Source: RYN-230 sp963841695 (GTDB lineage Bacteria; Actinomycetota; Actinomycetes; Streptosporangiales; Streptosporangiaceae). Taken from it: a stretch of 64,000 bases of DNA. Each line of letters opens with the position of its first letter. Positions within the stretch are counted from its first letter, which is position 1. Positions 7,922-17,478 of this stretch are shown here, piece after piece. The stretch is taken from the NCBI GenBank assembly GCA_963841695.1, contig CAWJDQ010000002.1, forward strand, positions 186,001-250,000. The letters are read 5' to 3'. Below the pieces are notes generated by a model. It saw only the letters and a list, made by a program, of their open reading frames with translations. It did no database searches and was not told the origin of the DNA. Made by a program: the position numbers and the translations under genes.

Positions 7922-9074
7922 TCGCCACCTCCCCCGGGCGGACGAACCGGTCCTCGGCGAACTCCGTGACCAGCGCGTCAACCACGTCCGTCAGCCCCCC
8001 GCCTGTTGCCACCACAGCCCGCTGCCGCTCGTAGGAGGCGCCCCGTTCGAGCACCTCGCCGAGCACGTCCAGCTCCCTGGCGCAGCCCAGCCGCTGCGCG
8101 ACCGGCTGCAGCTCCATGAACAGCTCGTACAGCTCATCGCGCAGCGGCGCGGTCGACCCCGCCGCGTCCGTGATCACGATGGCGTCGAGCCCGTACCTGG
8201 TCGCCCGCCAGCGGTTGTCCCGGACGACCCAGGACGGCTGGCTGGGCAGCTGGTAGCCGCGGTCCAGTTGCGTGTCGAGCAGGTGCACCAGGCACTGCGA
8301 CAGGGCGGCGACCATGCCGACCTCGCGCAGCGTAGGGACCCCGTCGAACATGCGGATCTCGACCGTGCCGAAGTCAGGGTGCGGCCGGACATCCCACCAC
8401 ACTTCCTTGATGCTCCGGATGGTCCCGGCCCGCAGCAGCGTGTCCATGTACTCCTCGAACTCACTCCAATCCGCCAGCAGTTGTGGCGGACCTGCGGTCG
8501 GCAACCCGCCGAAGATGACCGCCCTGCTCGAGGCGAGCCCGGTGTCGTGCCCTCCCCAGAACGGGCTCGACGCGGTCAGCGCCAGGAAATGCGGCAGATA
8601 AGCGGCCAGAGCATTGACGATCGGAATCGCCTTGCTGCCATCACGAAGCCCCACGTGGACATGCACACCAAAGGTCTGAATCCGGCGGGCCAGCCACTGC
8701 ATCTGCTCGACGAGTTCCGCATAGCGCTGAACGGGCGCCATCTTGGCATCCCGCCAATCGCTGACAGGATGTGTTCCGGCGCAGGCCAGCATCGTACCGC
8801 GCATATCCGTGATCCGCTGAAGGTCAGCAATTGTCGCGGCTAGGTCCGCTACGGCCTCCGATACCGTACTGCACACGCCGGTGACCACCTCGACCGTGGA
8901 CTGCATGAGCTCACCGTGAATCCTGGGCTGCGGCCCGGCCGCGTGCCGCCCCCGCAGGGCGGAGATGACCTCCCGCGCGTCCTGGCGCAGCAGCTTGCTG
9001 GTGGCGTCGATCAGCTGAAGCTCCCACTCGATGCCCAGCGTCGCGCCCCGGGAGGGGTTCCACCAGATAGCCAC
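7911..9074 (-). CDS. glutamate-cysteine ligase family 2 (YbdK-like) protein
   Basis: A 387-residue carboxylate-amine ligase of the GCS2 type. Features seen are TLGIEWELQLID at the ATP/glutamate site, IHGELMQSTVEVVTGVC, TFGVHVHVGLRDG, DVRPHPDFGTVEIRMFDG and RDNRWRATRYGLDA. Family members join glutamate to an amine, but many actinomycete copies are not true glutathione or mycothiol enzymes. The start is set at GTG 9074 because AGGAGG lies 6 bp upstream; a longer version beginning at 9137 would place this ribosome site inside the gene. It overlaps the M20 amidohydrolase gene by 11 bp. Confidence 0.8.
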   Translation of the reverse strand: MAIWWNPSRGATLGIEWELQLIDATSKLLRQDAREVISALRGRHAAGPQPRIHGELMQSTVEVVTGVCSTVSEAVADLAATIADLQRITDMRGTMLACAGTHPVSDWRDAKMAPVQRYAELVEQMQWLARRIQTFGVHVHVGLRDGSKAIPIVNALAAYLPHFLALTASSPFWGGHDTGLASSRAVIFGGLPTAGPPQLLADWSEFEEYMDTLLRAGTIRSIKEVWWDVRPHPDFGTVEIRMFDGVPTLREVGMVAALSQCLVHLLDTQLDRGYQLPSQPSWVVRDNRWRATRYGLDAIVITDAAGSTAPLRDELYELFMELQPVAQRLGCARELDVLGEVLERGASYERQRAVVATGGGLTDVVDALVTEFAEDRFVRPGEVANAE

Positions 9075-9150
9075 CGCTGACCTCCTCCTGGTCATGGCCC
9101 GGAGGCTGGCTGCCGCCCCGGGGGTCGCGCGGCTCACCGCACCGGGGCGC

Positions 9151-9173
9151 CGCTACTAATCCGCCTAGTAGCG
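9151..9173. promoter_or_regulatory. inverted repeat upstream of the GCS2 ligase gene
   Basis: Perfect 8-bp arms CGCTACTA and TAGTAGCG around a 7-bp centre, about 77 bp before the ligase start and 71 bp after the mutase stop on the same strand. It could be an operator for the ligase-amidohydrolase pair or a weak terminator for the mutase. No T-run follows it. Confidence 0.4.
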
Positions 9174-9243
9174 ATAACTCTCGGTAAGTACGGGCAGGCG
9201 ACATGGCGTGGCCTTCGTGCCGTGACATGATCGGGCGTCCCGC

Positions 9244-10824
<1,581 letters not shown>

Positions 10825-10942
10825 GACCCAAGGTTAAAGGCCGCGTACTCAATACACCTAAGCGAGCTTCGCCACACCGGAATCCCCGGCCAGCGAAACC
10901 CCCTACTCAGAGTCATCATTCTGACATGATTGACTACTCAAC

Positions 10943-12145
10943 GTGAGCGAACTGAGGAAGTTGCCGCCCCCGGGCCCGGCCGCCGGGAGGCGCCGCACCG
11001 CCGCCGGCGCCATCGCCGCCGCGGCGGCGCTGCTGACCGTGGTACCGCCGCCGGCCGCGCCGGCACTGGCCCAGGACACGGCCGGCCGCCCGGCCGTGGT
11101 GGGCGGGCCGGAACTGGCCGCCCGGGGCATCGTCGTCCACTACCCGGCGCACGGGGCCCGGCGGCTGCCGTTCGTGCCCGCTTCCTCCTACGTGGTCGCG
11201 GACGCGGGAACCGGCCAGGTGCTCGCGGCCAAGGACCCGCACGGGCACTTCCGCCCGGCCAGCACGCTGAAGGTGCTCACCGCGGACGCGCTGATGCCGG
11301 TGCTGAAGCCGGGCGCCACCGTGGTGACCTCGGGGCTGGCCGCGGACGTGACGCCGACCAAGGTGGGCCTGGTCCGGGGCCGCGCCTACCCGGTGGCCAG
11401 CCTGTTCCAGGCCCTGCTGCTGATCTCCGCGAATGACGCGGCGATCGCCCTCGCCCAGGCGACCGGGTCCTACGCCCGGGGCGTGGCCATGATGAACGCC
11501 GAGGCGCACCGGCTCCAGGCGGATGACACCGTGGCCCGGCGGCCGAACGGGCTGAACGCCAGGGGGCAGCACAGCTCGGCCTACGATCTGGCCCTGTTCG
11601 CCCGGCAGGCCCTGACCATGCCGGAGTTCATGCGGATCGAGGCCACCCGGACGGCCATGTTCCCGCTCTACCGGCGCCACTCGATCGAGCTGTTCAACCA
11701 GAACACGATGCTGAACACCTACCGGGGCGACCTGGGCGGGAAGATCGGCTGGACGACCGCGTCCGAAACCACTTTTATCGCCTGGGCCCGGCGGGACGGC
11801 CACACGCTCATCGTGACCCTCATGCACTGCATCCCGCTCACCGAGATGACGTACGCCGCCAAGCTGCTGAACTGGGGCTTCGCCATGGACGGGAAGGTCA
11901 GCCCGGTCGGCACGCTGGTCCGGCCGCTGCCCGCCACGATAGCTGCGCACGCTGCGCCCAGGCCGGAGACCGCGGCGGCGCGGTCTGGCGATCAGCGGGC
12001 GGCCCGGCTGGCCCCGGCGGCCAGTGCGCCGGGCGTCCCGGTGACGGCGGCGATCGGCGGGCTGCTGCTCGCGGCGCTGGCGGCCGGGGGCATCGTCGTG
12101 CTCAGGCGACGCCGGGCGGGCGGAGGAAGCCCACCCGGTCCATGA
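10943..12145 (+). CDS. D-alanyl-D-alanine carboxypeptidase (PBP5-type, S11)
   Basis: A 400-residue secreted, membrane-anchored penicillin-binding protein that trims the pentapeptide of peptidoglycan. The N-terminus is a signal peptide (basic RRR, then an Ala-rich core, with ALAQ near residue 44). The active-site motifs are STLK (Ser107-Lys110), SAN (162-164) and KIG (267-269, in place of the usual KTG). A C-terminal transmembrane helix near residues 368-390 ends in RRRR. The start is GTG at 10943. The last 44 bp overlap trpS tail-to-tail. The upstream 118 bp hold three TACTCA hexamers. Confidence 0.9.
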   Translation: MSELRKLPPPGPAAGRRRTAAGAIAAAAALLTVVPPPAAPALAQDTAGRPAVVGGPELAARGIVVHYPAHGARRLPFVPASSYVVADAGTGQVLAAKDPHGHFRPASTLKVLTADALMPVLKPGATVVTSGLAADVTPTKVGLVRGRAYPVASLFQALLLISANDAAIALAQATGSYARGVAMMNAEAHRLQADDTVARRPNGLNARGQHSSAYDLALFARQALTMPEFMRIEATRTAMFPLYRRHSIELFNQNTMLNTYRGDLGGKIGWTTASETTFIAWARRDGHTLIVTLMHCIPLTEMTYAAKLLNWGFAMDGKVSPVGTLVRPLPATIAAHAAPRPETAAARSGDQRAARLAPAASAPGVPVTAAIGGLLLAALAAGGIVVLRRRRAGGGSPPGP

Positions 12146-13115
12146 CCATGGCCATGGTCTCCCGGGCCACCGGCCGGGCCCGGCCAGCGCCGAAGGCCAG
12201 CAGCCGGTCCAGCTCGGACTCGTCGGCGAGCAGCTTCTCGGTCCGCTCCCGGATCGGGGCCAGCGCGCTGACCACCACCTCGGCCAGGTCCTTCTTGAAC
12301 ATGCCGTACCCCGCACCGGCGTACCTGGCCTCCAGCGCCGCGATGTCCTCGCCGGTCAGCGCGGAGTAGATGCGCAGCAGGTTGGTGACGCCCGGCTTGC
12401 CCTGCTCGTCCGCGCGGACCTCGCTGCCCGGGTCGGTGACCGCCCGGGCGATCTTCTTGCGGATCACGCCGGGCTCGTCGAGCACGTCGATGATGCCCGC
12501 GGCCGACGAGGACGACTTGCTCATCTTCGCGGTCGGCTCCTGCAAGTCGGTGATCTTCGCCACGCCGGACACGATCAGGGCCGAGGGCACCGTGAACGTG
12601 GGCCCGTACCGGTGGTTGAACCGCACCGCCAGGTCCCGGCTGAGCTCCAGGTGCTGCCGCTGGTCCTCGCCGACCGGCACCTCGCTGGTCTGGTAGAGCA
12701 GGATGTCCGCGGCCTGCAGGGCCGGGTAGCTGAACAGGCCCAGGCTGGCCTGCTGGGTGCCGCCCCTGGCTGCCTTGTCCTTGAACTGGGTCATCCGGCT
12801 GAGCTCGCCGAACCCGGTGATGCAGCCGAGCACCCAGGCCAGCTCGGTGTGCTGCGGCACATGGCTCTGCACGAAAACCACGGCCCGCTCGGGGTCGAGC
12901 CCGGCCGCGAACAGCTGGGCGGCCGCGACCCGGGTCCGCTGGCGCAGCTGGGCCGGGTCCTGCGGCACCGTGATCGCGTGCAGGTCCACCACGCAGTAGA
13001 ACGCCTCGTGTGTCTCCTGGAGCGCCACCCACTGGCGGACCGCGCCGAGGTAGTTCCCGAGGTGGAAGGAGTCGGCGGTCGGCTGGATGCCGGAAAACGC
13101 GCGTGGCCTGGGCAT
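12102..13115 (-). CDS. trpS: tryptophanyl-tRNA synthetase
   Basis: A class I aminoacyl-tRNA synthetase of 337 residues that charges tRNA-Trp. The HIGH-equivalent (SGIQPTADSFHLGNYLG) is at the N-terminus and the KMSKS loop (TAKMSKSSSSAAG) is near residue 200. The length is normal for the bacterial enzyme. ATG at 13115 has no Shine-Dalgarno; a TACAGT hexamer ends 6 bp before it, so a leaderless mRNA is likely. The 3' end overlaps the convergent carboxypeptidase gene by 44 bp. Confidence 0.95.
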   Translation of the reverse strand: MPRPRAFSGIQPTADSFHLGNYLGAVRQWVALQETHEAFYCVVDLHAITVPQDPAQLRQRTRVAAAQLFAAGLDPERAVVFVQSHVPQHTELAWVLGCITGFGELSRMTQFKDKAARGGTQQASLGLFSYPALQAADILLYQTSEVPVGEDQRQHLELSRDLAVRFNHRYGPTFTVPSALIVSGVAKITDLQEPTAKMSKSSSSAAGIIDVLDEPGVIRKKIARAVTDPGSEVRADEQGKPGVTNLLRIYSALTGEDIAALEARYAGAGYGMFKKDLAEVVVSALAPIRERTEKLLADESELDRLLAFGAGRARPVARETMAMVMDRVGFLRPPGVA

Positions 13116-13121
13116 GGGAAC

Positions 13122-13127
13122 ACTGTA
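13122..13127 (-). promoter_or_regulatory. candidate -10 box for leaderless trpS transcript
   Basis: TACAGT on the minus strand is followed by GTTCCC and then the trpS ATG. This places the likely transcription start on the A of the start codon, an arrangement common in actinomycetes. No good -35 was found. Confidence 0.45.
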
Positions 13128-13174
13128 GTCCGGGGCGGCGACCCAGCTGGAACCCCGGGATCGCCCGGCTGGCG

Positions 13175-14317
13175 TTACCGCCGCGGCGGCGCGTTCGGGG
13201 CCGTCGCGTTCGGGGTCACGGCCACCTCGACCCGCTGGAACTCCTTGAGGTCGGAGTACCCGGAGGTGGCCATGGTCCGCCGGAGTGCGCCGATCAGGTT
13301 GAGCGAGCCGTCGGGGACGTCGGACGGGCCGTGCAGGATCCGCTCCAGGGCGCCGACCGTGCCCACCTCGACCCGGGCGCCGCGGGGCAGGTCGGGGTGG
13401 TGCGCCTCGCTCCCCCAGTGGTACCCGCGGCCCGGGGCCTCGACCGCCCGGGCGAACGGCGAGCCGACCATGACCGCGTCCGAGCCGCAGGCCAGCGCCT
13501 TCGCGACGTCACCACTGCGGGTCATCCCGCCGTCGGCGATCACGTGCACGTACCGGCCGCCGGATTCGTCCAGGTACTCGCGGCGGGCCGCGGCCACATC
13601 CGCGATCGCGGTGGCCATCGGCACGGTCACGCCCAGCACCGCGGCCGTGGTGTGCCCCGACCCGCCGCCGAACCCGACCAGCACGCCGGCCGCCCCGGTG
13701 CGCATCAGGTGCAGCGCGGCGGTGTAGGTGGCGCAGCCGCCGACGATGACGGGCACGTCGAGCTCGTAGATGAACTGCTTCAGGTTCAGCGGCTCCGCCT
13801 GACCGGACACGTGCTCCGCCGACACTGTGGTGCCGCGGATCACGAAGATGTCCACGCCCGCGTCGATCACCGTCTTGTAGTACCGGACGGTCCGCTGCGG
13901 CGACAGCCGGGCCGCGGTGGTCACGCCCGCCGAGCGGATCTCCTCGATCCGCTGGCCGATCAGCTCTTCCTTGATCGGCTCGGCGTAGATCTGCTGCAGC
14001 CGCCGGGTGGCGTCCTCCTGGCCGAGCTCCGCGATCTCGGCCAGGATCGGCTCCGGGTCCGGGTACCGGGTCCACAGCCCTTCCAGGTCGAGCACGGCCA
14101 GCCCGCCCAGGCCGCCGAGCTGGGCGGCGAAGGCCGGCGACACCACGCTGTCCATCGGCGAGGCCACCAGCGGCATCTCGAACCGGTACGCGTCGATCTG
14201 CCAGGCGACCGATACTTCCTCGGGGTCCCTGGTCCGCCGGGAGGGGACGATGCCGATCTCGTCCAGCGGGTAGGCACGGCGGCCGGTCTTGCCCCGGCCG
14301 ATCTCCACGGTCGTCAT
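13175..14317 (-). CDS. guaB3: GuaB3-family IMP dehydrogenase-related protein
   Basis: A 380-residue TIM-barrel protein of the IMPDH/GMP-reductase fold that lacks CBS domains, as in actinobacterial GuaB3. It starts MTTVEIGRGKTGRRAY. Seen are LVASPMDSVVSP, IADGGMTRSGDVAKALACGSDAVMVGSPFA and a C-terminal GALRRTMATSGY. The catalytic-loop region does not show the GPGSICTT of true IMPDH, so activity on IMP is doubtful; GuaB3 proteins have been linked to GMP reduction or have no proven role. ATG at 14317 is 2 bp after the guaB stop, so it is co-transcribed with guaB. Confidence 0.9.
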   Translation of the reverse strand: MTTVEIGRGKTGRRAYPLDEIGIVPSRRTRDPEEVSVAWQIDAYRFEMPLVASPMDSVVSPAFAAQLGGLGGLAVLDLEGLWTRYPDPEPILAEIAELGQEDATRRLQQIYAEPIKEELIGQRIEEIRSAGVTTAARLSPQRTVRYYKTVIDAGVDIFVIRGTTVSAEHVSGQAEPLNLKQFIYELDVPVIVGGCATYTAALHLMRTGAAGVLVGFGGGSGHTTAAVLGVTVPMATAIADVAAARREYLDESGGRYVHVIADGGMTRSGDVAKALACGSDAVMVGSPFARAVEAPGRGYHWGSEAHHPDLPRGARVEVGTVGALERILHGPSDVPDGSLNLIGALRRTMATSGYSDLKEFQRVEVAVTPNATAPNAPPRR

Positions 14318-14319
14318 GC

Positions 14320-15813
14320 TCAGGCCCGCCCGCGCCGGGCGTAGTTGGGGGCCTCGGCGGTCATCTCGATGTCGTGCGGATGGCTTTCCGCCAGCCCCGC
14401 CGCGGTGATCTGGGTGAACCGGGCCTCCTGCAGCTCGGGCACGGTGCGCGCGCCGCAGTATCCCATCGCCGCCCGCAGGCCGCCGGCCAGCTGGCCGGCC
14501 ACCGCGGCCAGCGGACCCCGGTAGGGCACCTGGCCCTCGATGCCCTCCGGGACCAGCTTGTCCTCGCGCAGCACGTCGTCCTGGAAGTAGCGGTCCTTGG
14601 AGTAGGACCGGCCGCGCTCCGCGTTGCGCATCGCGCCGAGTGAGCCCATCCCCCGGTACAGCTTGTACTGCTTGCCGTGGATGAAGACCATCTCGCCGGG
14701 GCCTTCCTCGCAGCCGGCCAGCAGGCTGCCCAGCATCACGGTGTCCGCGCCGGCCGCGATGGCCTTGGCGATGTCGCCGGAGTGCTGCAGGCCGCCGTCG
14801 CCGATCAGCGGCACCCCCGCGGCCCGCGTTGCCTGGGCAGCCTCGTAGATCGCGGTGACCTGGGGTACGCCGACCCCGGCCACGACCCGGGTGGTGCAGA
14901 TCGAGCCCGGCCCGACGCCGACCTTGACCCCGTCCACCCCCGCGTCGATCAGCGCCTGGGCCCCGGCCCGGGTGGCGATGTTCCCGCCGATCACGTCGAC
15001 CCGGAGGTTGGCCTTGACCTGGCGCACCATGTCCAGGACGGCCTGGGAGTGACCGTGCGCGGTGTCCACGACGAGGAAGTCGGCGCCCGCCTCGGCCAGG
15101 GCCTGGGCCCGCCCCTTGGCGTCCTCGCCGACCCCGACGGCCGCGCCGACCACGAGGCGCCCCTCGCCGTCCTTGGTGGCGCTGGGGAACTTCTCGCTCT
15201 TGGTGAAGTCCTTGACGGTGATCAGGCCGCGCAGCAGGCCGGCCTCGTCGATCAGCGGCAGCTTCTCCACCTTGTGCTGGCGCAGCAGGGCGAACGCCTC
15301 GTCCCTGGACACCCCGACCGGCGCGGTGATCAGCGGCGTGGTCGTCATCACGTCCGAGACCCGGCGGCTGTGGTCGGTCACGAAGCGGATGTCCCGGTTG
15401 GTCACGATGCCGACCAGGACCCCGTCCGGGCTGGTCACCGGGACGCCGGAGATGCGGTAGCGGGCACACAGCTGCTCGACGTCACCCACGGTGGCATCCG
15501 GGCCGCAGGTCACCGGGTTAGTGATCATGCCGGCTTCGGACCGCTTCACCGTGTCCACCATCTGCGCCTGGTCGTCCACGGAGAGGTTCCGGTGCAGCAC
15601 GCCGGCCCCGCCGATGCGGGCCATGGCGATGGCCATCCGGGCCTCGGTCACGGTGTCCATGGCCGACGAGACCAGCGGCACGTTCAGCGTGATCCGGCGG
15701 GTGAGCCGGGCCGTGGTGTCCGCCTCGCCCGGCAGCACCTCGGAGTGTGCGGGCAGCAGCAAGACGTCGTCGAAGGTCAGGGCCGGAGGGGCGAACTTGC
15801 CGACGTCGCTCAT
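14320..15813 (-). CDS. guaB: IMP dehydrogenase
   Basis: A 497-residue IMPDH catalysing the NAD-dependent IMP to XMP step of guanine nucleotide synthesis. The N-terminal barrel begins with LTFDDVLLLPAHSEVLP. Two CBS domains follow (about residues 95-215, with VTCGPDATVGDVEQLC and MTTTPLITAPVGVS). The catalytic loop is GPGSICTTR, and the flap carries GMGSLGAM. The start is ATG at 15813 behind GGAAGG; a possible extension upstream has no ribosome site. The order sigma factor - anti-sigma - guaB - guaB3 matches Mycobacterium. Confidence 0.96.
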   Translation of the reverse strand: MSDVGKFAPPALTFDDVLLLPAHSEVLPGEADTTARLTRRITLNVPLVSSAMDTVTEARMAIAMARIGGAGVLHRNLSVDDQAQMVDTVKRSEAGMITNPVTCGPDATVGDVEQLCARYRISGVPVTSPDGVLVGIVTNRDIRFVTDHSRRVSDVMTTTPLITAPVGVSRDEAFALLRQHKVEKLPLIDEAGLLRGLITVKDFTKSEKFPSATKDGEGRLVVGAAVGVGEDAKGRAQALAEAGADFLVVDTAHGHSQAVLDMVRQVKANLRVDVIGGNIATRAGAQALIDAGVDGVKVGVGPGSICTTRVVAGVGVPQVTAIYEAAQATRAAGVPLIGDGGLQHSGDIAKAIAAGADTVMLGSLLAGCEEGPGEMVFIHGKQYKLYRGMGSLGAMRNAERGRSYSKDRYFQDDVLREDKLVPEGIEGQVPYRGPLAAVAGQLAGGLRAAMGYCGARTVPELQEARFTQITAAGLAESHPHDIEMTAEAPNYARRGRA

Positions 15814-15876
15814 GACACCTTCCGGAGGGTGGCTACGGGATCCCACCAGTCTAGAGGGAGCTCGCCGCCAGGATGG

Positions 15877-16374
15877 TCAGCGCACGCGGCGTGGCCGCCC
15901 GGCCCGCGGCCCCCACCGGCCGCTGCCCGCCGGGCCGCGGCCCAGCCGGGCCAGCATGCTCGTGGCGATCAGGCTGCTGATGCTGGCCAGGCCGGCCACC
16001 ACGCCGCCGGCCACCGCCGCCCGCAGCCACCCGGCCGCGCCCCGGGACGGGGCACCGGCCAGCGCCTGCCACGCGGCGGCGTGCTCACCGGCCGGCCGCC
16101 GGGGCCAGCCCCGCGGGCCCTGGCCGGGCCCGGCCAGCGTGCTGGGCGTATCCACGTCCGCGACCAGGGCACCCAGCAGGGCCAGCGCCGGGTCATGGGT
16201 GAGCTCCGGGCCGGCGGCGCCCCGCGCCGCGAGCACGTTGATAGCGTCCTCGGCCCGCCGGATCTCACCGAGATCGACGGCCTGGCCCCCGGTGCCGCCC
16301 GCTGCCGCCCGCCTGCGTGTGAACTCCAGGCCGGGTGTCACACCGGGCGCTCCGGGTCCGCGCCCCGTGATCAC
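15877..16374 (-). CDS. probable anti-sigma factor (RsdA-like)
   Basis: A 165-residue protein with a cytoplasmic N-terminal half and one transmembrane helix near residues 118-140 (AVAGGVVAGLASISSLIATSML). The N-terminal pattern, AINVLAARG followed by HDPALALLGALVADVD, resembles the sigma-binding region of mycobacterial RsdA (LLDALAER...DDALAALLGQW). ATG overlaps the sigma-factor stop by 4 bp, so the two are translationally coupled, typical of a sigma/anti-sigma pair. The position before guaB is also that of rsdA. It differs from RsdA in a short, Arg-rich outer end, so signal sensing may differ. Confidence 0.65.
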   Translation of the reverse strand: MITGRGPGAPGVTPGLEFTRRRAAAGGTGGQAVDLGEIRRAEDAINVLAARGAAGPELTHDPALALLGALVADVDTPSTLAGPGQGPRGWPRRPAGEHAAAWQALAGAPSRGAAGWLRAAVAGGVVAGLASISSLIATSMLARLGRGPAGSGRWGPRAGRPRRVR

Positions 16375-17192
16375 GCAATCGACTCCTCGACCGCAAGCGC
16401 CCGGAGCCGGGCCAGCGCCCGGTGCTGGGCTACCCGTACCGCCCCTGCTGACATACCGAGTACGTTACCCGTTTCCTCGGCTGACAGACCGGTCACCACG
16501 CGTAGTATCAGCAGCTCACGAAGATGATGCGGGAGCTGGTCGAGGAGCGCCCTGGTCCGTTCGGCCTCGATGTAGGCCACCACGGTCTCTTCCGGCCCGG
16601 GCCGCTCGTCCGGCCCGTCGGGCAGGTCCTCGTAGGGCACGGCGAGCCGGGACGCGGTGCGGACCGCGTCGGCCACCTTGTGCGAGGCGATGCCGAACAC
16701 GAAGGCCGCGAACGGCCTGCCCATGTCCCGGTACCGCGGCAGCGCGGCGAGCACGGCCAGGCACACCTCCTGGGCCACGTCGTCGGCCACGTAATAGTGG
16801 CCGGTGATCCGGCCCAGCCGGGCCCGGCAGTACCGGACCACCATGGGCCGGATCCGCTCCAGCAGGGCCTCGACCGCCCCCGGGTGGCCCCGCACGGCCA
16901 GATGGGCCAGGTCCGCGAAGCCGCCCGGTTCCTCGTCGGCCCACCCGGGGCTGGCGGTGCGCTGACCGGGGATGCCTGGGCCATGGCTGCCCGGGCCGTA
17001 GGTGCCGGCGCCGCGGGACCCCGGCCCGGGCGAACCCGGGCCGTGGCTTCCCTGGTCGCCGGGACCGTCGTAGGTGCCGTGCTGGTGGGTAGCGTGCTCG
17101 CGGGCCCCCGCCCCCTCGGCCACCGCGTCGCCGGCCGGGAGCTCCGCTCCCTGCCCGTCAGCCACGGCCCGGATGATGCATCCCTCGCTCAC
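16371..17192 (-). CDS. RNA polymerase sigma factor, SigD/ShbA-like
   Basis: An ECF-type (region 2 plus region 4) sigma factor. Region 2 spans VVRYCRARLGRI.GHYYVADDVAQEVCLAVLAALPRYRD. Region 4 is LLDQLPHHLRELLILRVVTGLSAEETGNVLGMSAGAVRVAQHRAL. Gene context (groES-groEL upstream, anti-sigma and guaB downstream) matches mycobacterial sigD and streptomycete shbA; the latter drives transcription of the principal sigma gene hrdB. It is odd in having about 85 residues of Gly/Pro/His-rich sequence with GSHGPG/GSPGPG repeats before region 2. The GTG start at 17192 has a poor ribosome site, so the true start could be further in. Confidence 0.85.
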   Translation of the reverse strand: MSEGCIIRAVADGQGAELPAGDAVAEGAGAREHATHQHGTYDGPGDQGSHGPGSPGPGSRGAGTYGPGSHGPGIPGQRTASPGWADEEPGGFADLAHLAVRGHPGAVEALLERIRPMVVRYCRARLGRITGHYYVADDVAQEVCLAVLAALPRYRDMGRPFAAFVFGIASHKVADAVRTASRLAVPYEDLPDGPDERPGPEETVVAYIEAERTRALLDQLPHHLRELLILRVVTGLSAEETGNVLGMSAGAVRVAQHRALARLRALAVEESIA

Positions 17193-17370
17193 GACTGCAT
17201 GATGCCCAGGAAAACGGGGGTGCCCTCCTCGATGTGGGCAACAGAAAGGTCACATTGATGTACCGCGCGACCACGTTCCGAACACGAAATTACTTTACGT
17301 AATCAATTGACTACTCATCGTAATTGAATTTCTTCGGAGTGTCGCTTTCGCGGCAAAGATAACCGCAGCT

Positions 17371-17395
17371 CATGATCATTCGCTTCGTGATCATG
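17371..17395. promoter_or_regulatory. 8-bp inverted repeat upstream of the sigma-factor gene
   Basis: CATGATCA and TGATCATG are separated by 9 bp. They lie in the 286-bp region between groEL and the sigma gene, which is unusually AT-rich for this genome (for example 17281-17335). This region must hold the sigma-gene promoter; I could not pick out convincing -35/-10 boxes. Confidence 0.4.
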
Positions 17396-17417
17396 GGGAT
17401 CCCGGCGGGCCAGCACG

Positions 17418-17460
17418 CCGCAGGCCCCCGCCCTGGCCAGAGCCGGGTGGGGGCCTGCGG
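17418..17460 (-). terminator. 12-bp-stem hairpin after groEL
   Basis: CCGCAGGCCCCC and GGGGGCCTGCGG form a perfect 12-bp stem with a 19-nt loop, starting 19 bp after the groEL stop on the minus strand. The T-run (TTTT, 17461-17464) is on the plus-strand side, so for groEL this is a strong hairpin without a U-tail, as is usual for actinomycete terminators. Confidence 0.6.
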
Positions 17461-17478
17461 TTTTCGTTGCGGAGATTG

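Noticed and set aside
13175..15469. One 764-codon frame joining guaB3 with sequence upstream
   Set aside because: The upstream part lies in the wrong frame of guaB; ATG at 14317 with the conserved GuaB3 start is the real beginning.
17461..17464. Plus-strand intrinsic terminator with TTTT after the 17418-17460 hairpin
   Set aside because: No plus-strand gene leads into it. The hairpin is more sensibly assigned to groEL on the minus strand.
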